A stretch of 64,000 nt of DNA from Branchiostoma floridae (taxonomy: Eukaryota; Chordata; Leptocardii; Amphioxiformes; Branchiostomatidae). Shown here in pieces: positions 31,101-43,100 of the stretch. A program made the position numbers and the translations under genes. How positions within the stretch are numbered: position 1 is the first letter of the stretch; each line of letters opens with the position of its first letter. The notes under the pieces are model-generated. The model was not told the origin of the DNA. It saw only the letters and a list, made by a program, of their open reading frames with translations, and ran no database searches. The DNA lies in NCBI RefSeq assembly GCF_000003815.2, contig NC_049988.1, positions 3,511,971 to 3,575,970 on the forward strand. The letters run 5' to 3'.

Positions 31101-34100
31101 TTTAGAGGGTAAGCAGACAGGCTTTTCCCCTTCCCTGAGTGGAACGGCAAGCTGGATCAAGGAAACAGCTATCGGTGCCATCAAGTGGTCCCAGGGTTTC
31201 TCCTTCTACGGCAAGCGACCCCCACCGAGAATGGAACAGTCCAACACAAACCACAGCAGAAGAGTCATCCAGGTAGGTAACATAATGCTAATCTGACACA
31301 AATCTTGAATAGAAAAAGTTTTTGACAAATGTTATTCTTAAACTTCTGCCACTGCTTATAGCCCCCAAAAGCAAGCAGTATCTGTATAGAAGATATAACT
31401 ACACTTTGATGTAATAAACCAGCTTCTGTATCTGTATAACTGTTATGTCTGCCCTTCGCCATAACACACCAGCTTCGCAGGCACGTGGTGTGGCAACAGT
31501 TGGTTATATTACACTGAGAAACCTGTTGAATTTATCCTTTGCATATCTACATATACTATAGGATATAGGATAATTCTTTTTACACTATCAGTAGGTACTT
31601 ACATTGCTGATGTTTCGATGTCTATCAGACACCTTCGTCAGAGCTTCTAACTGGAGTTCTGCTTCTCGCCGCTATACATGTATGTAGCCAATGTAGGTAG
31701 CGCTAGCGCTATTCCTCAAGCACTGTTGCACATACAGTACATGTAGACACATGCATGGACATATCTACAGGTATTAAAACTTTTCTCAGCCAGTTCACCA
31801 AAAGTGCAATAATAGAAAGGAATAGCAACTTAAGAAATAACGCCATATTATTGTTTTTCCAGCCATTTGTAAGAAATCCTGTTGACGATGACATCCTGAA
31901 TTCACCACTTGACTTTGACGTACAGCCAAGAAGCAGTCTGCATAGAGGAAATCATGTCAGTTCATTCAAAGGTAGGACGGAAAAAAATTCAACATACTTT
32001 AGTTTTTCATAATGCTGAGCTTTATGTTGTAATAGTTTTAGATTGCCAGATAACAAGTTGATACAATTGTGTACAATGAGTGATATATTGTGGTCTTTGT
32101 TTCTAGATTCTTCCACCAGAGTATCCCATGAGAAAAAAATGACAGCCCCATCCACAAGGACAAGCAGCATCACAGGTAAGTGGAGTAATCTTCTTGGATG
32201 AACTCTTTCATTGTATAATCATAACTTGATCATTATTGGTCCAACATCCAGTCCTCTGATTTTTTTCGGATCTGGTCTTTCTGGACCAGTCCAACAAGAA
32301 AAAAATGGTTTTGTACTAGTACTGGTATGGTGTACCAGTACCCACCCGTACTGCATACCTAAGAACAACATGTTGAATTGATGTACCGACCTGATAAAAG
32401 TTAACTTTTCTGCCCTTGATGTAACAGGTGGAGGAGGGAGTATGTTCTTTGAGACACGTGTGGAGACAGTGTCCCCAGGACAGGGCAGTCACGCCCAGAG
32501 CACACAATATGTACCAGTCAACAAGTCAGTACCGTCAACTCTTTCATTTTTGTAAGGGCCAAACTTCATGGTTGCTGTTTCAAGTTGTTGAAACAATTCT
32601 GTACTTCAGTAGTATTGCAAATATGTGCTGTGTCATGCTTTTGCAGTTGACAGGTCACAGTGGAAATAAGACCATGGCAAACATTTGAAGCAGCGTTCCC
32701 GCCAGGCATACGTCTTTACGTCTTTGGACGCATTTTTTTCTGGAAAGACGCACTCAGCTCGGCTGAATGCGTCCATAAAAAAATCTGTAAGAAAGGCTGA
32801 CCTGTACCACCAGTGTACAAAATGTATCTGGAATCTTTTAAAAAATCTGTCTTTATAAGAAGGAATCCTACCTTTACAAAACAAATACATAATGTTCACT
32901 TTCCGACATATACATAATGTGGGACCGCGGCACGTTTTACAACTAGCGGACCCATGTGTGACACACCCAGCCAAGCGCCAGTCTGAGCTGTCCGTTGCGC
33001 AATACAATTATTTGTAGTCCGTGAAATAACGTTACATCTGACAGCCAGCATTCTGTAACACTGGAAGAAATCTTATGCAGATTTTATATTCTGATTTTAA
33101 CATGATACTTACTTGTCCTCATTTTCATGTATTTGTTAAAGATTTGTGGTTAATACTAGTATTGAACAAACAAACTGTTCTGCGCGAGTGTTGCACATCT
33201 CAACAAAAGTTCTCACGCTGTGGGCAGTTGATTGGCAGTCGGTTTCTTTGACAACAGGCCGCCGGCGCCAAGCAGTCTAGATTGGCCACCAGGTCCAAAT
33301 CCAATCATCTTAATAACCAATCAGCGTTTGATAAATGTAATGATGTACTCTGTCATTGGTCACCGGAGAAAATACAAAAGTTACCGAGTATTAGCGCACG
33401 TGACGTTGTTTTGTGATATTGGTAGGCGCCCGTGTCGTCTGGCAAGTTTCTTCCCTAGCTGCTAACAATTTACTATTAAAGTTTCCCCATTTATCCAAGT
33501 TAAAAAAGCGGTGCGCAGTAAATAAGTGAAGAATCCAAAACTATACACTTTATTTCTTATTTCCAAAATTTCTTTTGTTTCAAAAAGACAAAATTTGTGG
33601 CAGAATAGGGGCCGCAATATTGTTGTCAAGCGTCGATCGAGTCAGCTGTGCACTGGCGTTGGCCTCCGTGGCACATGGCGCGGCACGCCCCCCTCCCAAG
33701 ACGGACCGTCGATCGCAGCGCCCAGCACGTTGGAACGTCTTTCTGGCTACTAGTTCAAGGCTACCCCGGCACTGATCACTGCCAAAGAGGCAACAGATCG
33801 TCCTCCTTCGAGTAATGTATAACGTTCTTGGTATATTTAAAAATAAATCCAGCCAAAGATTTCACGCCGAAAACGGGGTTACCTGAGGTCGCAGGAAACA
33901 AACGCACGCTCGTGGAAAATGACGGCACGGCCATGTAAAACCCCACCGATTCGTGTGTGTGATGTCGTCGTTATTTTATCGTCTCGGAAAACTATTTGAT
34001 GAGGGAGGGCGCAACATCGATCGCACGAGGTCGACATTTTTTTATTCAATGACGGAAGAAATTGGCAGAATTTTTCCATGGGCTGACGAACTGGCTAGAG

Positions 34101-37100
34101 CCCTGTTGCGAAGCATAAAAAATCCAAAAATTTTCGTGTCTGGAGAAATTATACCCGGGCCAGATCACTGACGGCTGATTCCCCGTGCTATAGTGTATTT
34201 TTTGAGAGAGGGCGGTTGTCGATTACTGAATTACGGGAGTAAAAGAGGCAACCGACATTCAATCTCAAGCGCATGATTTTCCTCTCAAATTGCGGGAAAT
34301 TGTGTTTTAGAGGGTTTGAAAATCCAAATTTTCCCGGGGGAGCATGCCCCCGGACCCCCCTAGAATGCGAGCGCCTGCGGCGCTCGTCTCGCGCCTCCGG
34401 CGCTCAATACCCCCCTCAGAAATATTTGGACGCATACTTTCAAGAACCTGGCGGGAACGCTGATTTGAAGATATACAGTATATTGTATTCTGTACATTGG
34501 CACATTAATTAAAAGACTACTCGTCTTTGCAATAAACTTGGATTGTGAAGGGATCAATGTTCTCAACTTGCTCACCAAAATTGTTGAAAAATTATTTATT
34601 AGCTGTTATGATATATATTGCTTAAACAGGGTTCGAAATACACATACTTAACTTGCAATTTGCATGTAATTTTTGAGATTTGCACATAAAAATATTCTGA
34701 ACTTGCAATCTAGCATGTTGAAAAGACCTGGCCTGTAGTAAAAATACTGAGACCACAGTGCCTTTGTTTATCGGTCGTCAGTAGGTGTTAAAAATAATCA
34801 AATTTGGCTTTCTGCAAACTTCCATGCTGATTGTGTGGATATCTTTCCAAAATTTCAAGTTCTGTCTATATATTCATGCACCGATTTCTGTCTGCCAAAA
34901 GTGACGGGCAACATTCTGAGTCTTCAGCAGCAAAATTCAGCCAAAGGACGGAATGATGGATGCTGGCTAGAACATTGCAGTATAGACTAGTTGTATTTTG
35001 CATGTAAATTTTTCAAATTGCACGTAAAAATTTTGCCAACTTGCAATTTTGCATGTAGCAAAAAAAAGTAATTTCGATCCCTGCTTAAAGCTTTTATATA
35101 TTAAGTTTGGTAGTCATTGCTTTACAATGTTTGTTTGACATTCATTGTGTGCATTTGTATAGAAAATTATATATGTATGTTTGAATTGTATATCATTTTG
35201 TCTGAAAACACTTACCAAAGTCTGAAAAATGTTACCAAATCTCTGACACCACAAACATGTTTTACAGAACTAACGGTATCAGTAAAGGTCGGATTTCGAC
35301 CACGCCAAAGCCCACCTCTCAGAACGGCCCGCTGCCGGGACGTACGCTGTACCGCGGCGACGCCCCGCGACAGGCGTCGGTCCACGACAGGATACTACAG
35401 CGCCCCACCTCGCCTGTCCTGTCCATAGCTAGTATGTCGTCGGGTGCTTCACTTTGGAGTGGGGCATCTACTAGGAGGAAGCTGTCAGTCAATGAGGTAT
35501 CCTAGCTGTCCATCACAAGTAGCAGTTCAACCAATGATAGCATAGCAATTAGCAGTTGGACCAATGAGATTGTGGCAGTTAGTAGTTCAACCAATGATAG
35601 CATGGCAATTAGCAGTTGGACCAATGAGATTGTGGCAGTTAGTAGTTCAACCAATGATAGCATGGCAATTAGCAGTTGGACCAATGAGAGTGTGGCAATT
35701 AGCAGTGCAACCAATGATAGCATGGCAATTAGAAATTGGACCAATGAGAGTGTGGCTGCATGTCCATCATACATTTCCATCTCTATGTTTTTATTTTGTA
35801 TTTTTACAATTTGGTTAGAGGTGGGCGGGCCTATGCAGGGCTCGAAGTTAACTATGTCCCGATGTCCCGGGGCCACTAAAATTTAGGCCGGGACAACTGA
35901 AAAATCTTTTTGGGACACTTTTGGGACAATAGGAAAATAATCAACGAATCAACATCAGAATGTCCGATCTCCCCGCGCCCCGCGGTTGTCAGGCGTGCGT
36001 ACTCTGACTTACAGTTGTTGTAATACATAATTTCTGAAAATAGGGTTGGGACAGTCCATCCTCACTTCGGGACAGTTGAAATTTATTTTTGGGACAATGC
36101 TGGGACAGTAGGGAAAAAAGTTAATTTTGAGGCCTGCCTATGTAAGCAGTCTATTAATTCAAATTCACAGTAACTTTGGCAGCATAGTGAAATTTAAGGG
36201 TTTGCATGTTTTTTCAAGCTCACCTTTGAATCAATTGTAAGAATGAATTGCAAATAATGGCATCCGTTTCTGTGATTTGAGAAGTCACAAACTTACAGAT
36301 ACTGTATTGCGAATATTTTGATTTTTGTTGAGATTGTAATATTTCATCCTGGATATTACATTATTGCCAGTGCATATCACTGGAAAGTATATCATTAAGA
36401 ATATTCACCAGAACTGTTGTTTAATGGTCTTTGTGTACTGATTTTCACAGTGTTTCCGTATGGATGAGAAGGCGAGATACCTGCAACTGCTGAGACAGTT
36501 CTCAGCCAGCCCTGCCCCCCAGCAGATTGACAGGGAAGTGCAGGCGCCCATTTTCTCACAGCCACACAGAAGACCCAGGTTAGATATGATCAAAATCTTC
36601 CAATGTTTACCAATATGTTATTGATTATTACAAGTTTTTGAGTAGCAAAAACCTGTTCTGTTTTACCTGTGTGTCATGGGGCCACCATTTTGATTTGTGA
36701 TGTCATGATAGTTTGGCCATCTTAGATTGAAACAACTTTTATTGATAAGTCATTATGCCATATTGATGCAAGCATGCGATTAAAAAAGTTGCCTTCTCTA
36801 TGAAATCTAAGTGGTCAGGACCTGCACAATAGATTTTCATTTTTGTTCTTTCACATCTTCTTTGACTCTGGAATTGACTATGACATTCTACAACATTAGT
36901 AACCATTTACCAACATTATCTTGTAACTTACAGTATATATTTACTCAATTTACTCATTTTACAGTACACATAGCTTTGTACAATTTACAGTATGCTAGAA
37001 AACATTTTTGGAAAACGACCGAAAATTGATGCACATGCATGAATGTCATCCATATTATCATATCAACATGGCCTGAGTTTGGTGAGGCTTAGCAATCAAT

Positions 37101-40100
37101 TTGTAAAATTTTAATTATTGTCTTTTTCTCCAGTAATTCCACCGTTCTGGGTTCTACCATGCCTAGACCCGAGCCGATTCACGAAGAGCCTGAGCGAAGC
37201 GCCCGGGTTCAGAAGAAACGTGCAAGTTTCGTCCGACACGACAGTGCGAGAACACAGAAGGAAAGCGTCTCTACGCTCCAGGACCTCAGCCCTGAGGCAA
37301 CCAATAGGACGGCCCACCCTCCCAGGACACCTGCACAACCAAGTATGTGTTCTACTATTAGGCCACACCAATTTAATTCCCAACCCATTTTTTTCCCATT
37401 TGTAAAAAAAAAAAAATTAGTCCATACAAAAAATTATAGGTTTTGCTATAATTACAGACCTGTAAAAAAAACTATTGTGTAGTGAATGTATACTAGAGGT
37501 TGACATGGCTCATTAGTAATTAATAATAAGTAAATGCAACACACATAATTTCAGTATAAAAACAATTCCCTTTATTCAGAGAACAGTCGTATTGTCGTAT
37601 CAAATCAAAGGAGATTCATTGGATAAATCATGCCATGAAAAGCTGAAAACTTGACTACTAACCTTGTTTTTTGTGTTATAGAAGCCTCATATGATCACCC
37701 CAGACTTTTTGCATTTTTTTTTTGACTGACCGCCCGAATATTTTTCTGATAAAATCCGAGAAGTAACAAATTAAATTGGTGTGGCCTTAAGTAGCTTTTC
37801 AAATCTTTTTAGTTTTACTATTAAAGGGAAATGTTCAGTAGTTTTAAGAAGTCACTCCAAAAGCAGCGAACACAAAACCACCAAGAGTATTCCCCCTTCA
37901 CAGTACGTCAAGCGTAAATACTTTGATTGTATCTAATCTACAGATGCCCCTGCTGAAGCCAGTTGCTGCCAGCGATGTCTAGTAAGACTAACATGCTGCT
38001 GTTGTCTTCCAGGGTTTGATGATGACCCAGACTCGCCCGTTATAGTCAGTGTGGAGCCTGGAACCAGAACTAGCAGCAGGTCAGAATCACACCTTATCTT
38101 ACTCTTTAACACTATCTTTTTTTTCCATACTCTGTTTTGTATTTTATCAGACCTATATACAAAGACAGAAAAACAAGATACAGTGGAAGCCAGTTAATGG
38201 CACGTCGGATAAATGCACACTTCGGTCAATTGCACGGAATCCCCAAATCTCGTGGTGGTGCAGTCCAACTGGGTAACTTTGCATTATTGCACACGCCGGA
38301 TAATTGCACGGAATTCGCTGGCAAATTGGGTGTGCAATTAAGCGGCTTCCACTGTACTAAATCTACAAAGATGGTTCTTTTGACTTGATATGAATAGTTT
38401 GCAGTGTGTTCTGACATTTAGTTTGTCACTCGTAGAAGAAAATTGATAGTACAGTTTGTAAATTATGAAATTGGTCACTGTTTTAGTGTACATTGTATTG
38501 CAAAGTTGAAGTATGACATGGGGCTCTTTTCAGCTTGTATTGTTAGGATATCTTATTTTAGGATGTTGTTTAGCCCCTAATCTAACAGTCCTTTAACTAT
38601 TTTGACTACTGTTGTGATTTTTACACTGTGCATTTTTGTAATGATGATTTTGTGTCTACAACAGGGTTCTAGACTCACCATTTGCTGCTGAGACCTGGGT
38701 GAAAGAATTGTAAGTTTCCTCATTCTGTTTTTTCTTTGCATGTGGATCCCTTGTCTATGTATCTCCCTTCGTATACTTTAAAATTACACTTGAGTCCAAT
38801 TGTTTAAAAGATAAATGTTTATCATAACAAATAGAAGTGACAAAAAGTCATAACATATCATGATCCCACTTTACGTTCCTTCTTAAAATGTTACTCTTTG
38901 TTCTTCTTTAGACTTTCTTCCCATTTCCTTGAGTATGTCTGTCATTATTCCTTTGTCTTTTCTGTTTTTCTCTGTCCCCAACATTTCCCTTCCTTGACAT
39001 AGATTGGGCTCCATCAATAGATCCCTTTCTGACAGGTATTTGTCCTTAGTCCTTCAACACTGTTACTGTGTCTATCTTAGTTAACCCTCGGAATGCTGCC
39101 TAACTGAATAACCTGTACATATTTGGTGCCAGGTGGCTGCCTTAGCAGGCTTTAGGTTACTGTGCTATGATAGCAACCATTACTAGTAACTCAGGTTTTG
39201 GCCCCCTCTCAAAAAATAGCTATGTTTGCCACTCTTAACTACTAATCCAAGGACAGATTTGAATCGGATTCTCTCCTAGGACAGATTAGAATCAGGATGG
39301 TAATCATAGTATATGCAATCATATAAGTACAGATTTCAATCGTAATCTCACCTAGGACAAACTAGCATCTATTTTGATTTGGGATTGGGATCTGTCATTG
39401 GACAAAAGGCAACTTTAGTACAAGTACTAAGTACAGATTGATTTAGGGTTAGGGTTAACCTGAGTCCAATAACCCTATCCCTAACCAAATCTGTTTTGGT
39501 AGAATCGTACATTATTGTAGGACAGATCCCAATCTACATGTGTCCAAGGAGAGATTGGGATTCCAATCTATCGTAGGGCAGTCTGCTATAGTCCTGAATC
39601 GCAATCTCTACTGTGACATAATATAGCTTGAAGCTTTGTTTACAAGGATAAATGTGAGCATTCATAATGACGGTAGCATTTCAGCCGACTTTCCATTATT
39701 TTCATTTTCATATCTCCTTGGTGCTGTTTAGTTTTACGTCTTGTTTTTTGTTGTCATTGTGATACAAAGAAACATTTGTTTGTGTCAAGATAATCAACTC
39801 TTTTTCGTTCTTGCCAGCAATGAGAAGTATGGCTCCCGAACAAGACACCGCCAAAAACAAATCGAAGAGGAGCGGATCAAGGCTAAAAAGCTGGAAGAAA
39901 GGGTAAGTTTTCAAGAAGTCTTAAGAAATGTGGATGCCTAATCAACATTTACAACATCTCAGTATTTTTGACAACAGCTGTATATTAACAGCTTTTTGTT
40001 GTACATTTATAGAATTATATATGGAATTGAAATGATTTTGTTTTTTGTCACCTTCTCCCACCAGAGAAAGAAGCAAGAGAAGACGCTAGAAGAACGGCTG

Positions 40101-43100
40101 AGCGAACGCCTGTCCATCGCCGAGAAAACACCTGCAGTGATCGAGGACAAAATACCCCAGAAAGAGATCAGCTTCCCTAAGATTACAGATGTAAGTGGTA
40201 CTGTTATTAATGTACCATCTGAGTTTTTATGTTTATAAAGGTCAGACATACAGATAAACAATATTTAAAAGCAGCTCAATGTCCACAACTGGATAAAGAT
40301 CACTCTTCTTCAACATTACTAGAATTAACGTGCAGAAGAAGTCAGTACAAGTAAATCTAACTGGAAAAACGGTTGAACATGTCAAAGTCCGTAGCTCCTA
40401 AGGATTGTATGCAAATGTCACACATATGTCAATTATGTTTAGATAGTTCCTATGGTAAGACCCTGGACAGACACAGGTGGAAGAAAAAAGTCTTGGCCTT
40501 ATATATTGCAAGGGATGAAGAGAATAAGTAAGTAAGTATGGGTGAAACTGTTCTAAACCTTTCTAATGCAAAGAGTCGTATGTACTGGTGAGTTCTACGT
40601 TCTCCCTTTCCAGAGTAACATTTGCATACGGTCCTTGATGAGAGCTATTGACTTTGACATGTTCAACCGTTATATAACCAACATAGTAGAAATGCAATGA
40701 TAATATAGTTATGAATTGTGTTGATTTTCTTCATATGTGAATACAATTTCTAATTGAACATGAACTCAAACTAATTTTTTTGCTGAAATTTCCGTTAGTT
40801 TTATTTCATATGTTAAAATGATAGTACAGAATCTTTTGAGATGATAGTGAAAAAATCCTCAGCGTTGCTAATTCTGTCTCTAAGACTGGTAGGTAGCAAA
40901 GCAGCATGGATAAGGGTGTGAAGTCTGCCATCTCTGATGGTTTGGTCGTATTTGTAGGACATGCAGACAGAGATCTCGCAGGCCTTGCGTCCATCTCCCG
41001 AAGGAGAAATCCTAGTGAAAGGGTACCGGTTAGAGATCACCCGCAAGGACATGCACACACTAGCCGGGCTCAACTGGCTCAATGATGAAGTAAGTTCAGC
41101 TCTTTCTTTAAGGCAATGTAAAGTTTACGTAACCAACACTAAAGAACAATGGGACTTTTAGCCGCCTTAACGGAATAGACATGTCTACTGCAGCTTCCAG
41201 AACGTGATGCCAGAACCCTGTGACTACAGCAGGGGGTGGTAGGTGCCAGATAACCTGTGTCGCCCCCCGTCTCGGCCAGTGGGCTTGAATGTTCACAGCA
41301 TCCATCACTCCTCTTTCAGTCCCGACACTAAAGAATCCAAACTTTGTTTATTGTTGGTTACGTAAAGTTTAGTTTTGCCATAATGTGATTTACCAAATGC
41401 AGATGAGCTTTCGTGTTAACACCTCTTTGATGATTTACGATGTATGAAAAAGATGGGAGATTTATTACCTCCGTGAATCAAGGAGGTACTGTTTTCGGTG
41501 TGTTCTGTTCAATGTTTCTGCATGTGTATTATTCATATGCTAGTCACATTCACCAAGAAGTAACAGGAAGTAAATCTCAGAGTGACAGGGAGTAAAGAAC
41601 AGTGTTGTCAGAACTAGTACTTTATCAACCATGCGCGATAGCTATCAGACATTCCAGGTCATGGGGTCAATGGAAGAGCCTACTACTTCAAGGGGAGTTG
41701 TTGTTTTTTGGTGGGTTTGGTTACAATATTACAAGTTGTTTCAAAGACAAATGCTTCTTTTTCCCCTCTTACTACAAATTAATTCCTTATGAACTCAAAA
41801 TATGGTGTTGTCTCTTTCTTCCAGATTATCAATTTTTACATGAACATGATTATGGACAGAGGTAATATTCAGGTGGGTGTACAACTTGTTACAATGTATA
41901 TTTGCATCCTAGTAGATAAACATGTTAGGTAGTGCAATAGTTAACTTTTCCCATAGTTTGAAAAGACTTGTTATAAGTTACGTGTAATGAGTGCATGTTT
42001 GTCTCTGCGATAACCATCTATAATATCAACTTTTGAGTATGTATTTTTGAAAGCTGAATAAAAAGTAGAAAAAATGGATACAGCCCAAAAATTGGCAAAG
42101 ATTTTGTTTATTAAGTAGTAAACAAAATTTTCAACAAGTGGTTTGGCCCTCGTTAAAAGTAATTTCCCTAAAAGCCACTATTGGATCTTTTCTCCTTCAA
42201 GGTAACAGTAGACACATATGTGTTGTCTAACGTATTGCTGTACCAACTCTCTTACAGGGTAACCTTAAGGTCCATGCGTTCAATACGTTCTTCTACACCA
42301 AGATAACGCAGCAGGGCCCATCCTCTGTCATGAGGTGGACACGGAAAGTCAGCCTGTTCTCCATGGACCTGGTCCTGGTACCGGTACATCTGGGCATGCA
42401 CTGGTGCATGGCGGTAAGTCTTTTACTGATTGAAATACAACACAAAAGACACTGGTAAGGATAGGCCTCCTTTGAACCTCCTTTTTCTTGTAAGTAAGTT
42501 TTCTTGAGCACATTTGTGTCACACACTGGATGGTCAGTTTTTTAGAAAATCACCTTGTTATTTCTGTGTTGTGTATAGGTGTTGGACATGAGAAACAAAT
42601 GCATCAAATATTATGACTCTATGGGCGGGAGGAACGACAAAGGCATCAACGCTCTTCGGTAAGTTTATCAGTTTAACAGTCCCTGTCTTGTATTACTGTT
42701 TTTTTCATGCACATGAAGCATCATATTTTTTTCTTTTGGTGCTCATTATACAAACTGTATTTATGCCAAAAAGAAGTTACTCAAGCAACTGGATATGTCG
42801 ATGTAGGTTAGACATCCAGGTAATAAGATACACCAAAAAGTAGTTACTCAAGCAACTAGATATGGTTTTGAAACGGTCAGACGTTTCGGATAGAATCCAC
42901 TATCCTTCGTCAGTGACACTGAAGAGATCTGGAAGATACAGGTATTTTATACTCTAACTATGAATGAAGACAATTACAGATGTCCAATAGCTGGATATGG
43001 CTTTGACCGTTTCCAAAACCATAAATTTTTATTATCCAGTTGCTTGAGTGACTACTTTTTGTGTATTTTATTACCTGGATGTCTTACCTACATTGACAAA

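Noticed and set aside
33953-34171. 72-codon frame inside the hAT-like element as a transposase fragment
   Set aside because: No hAT transposase motifs recognised and too short; recorded only as interior sequence.
35502-35886. Open frames on both strands with repeated residues
   Set aside because: They are by-products of the 60-bp tandem repeat (a multiple of 3 without stops), next to a SENP exon.
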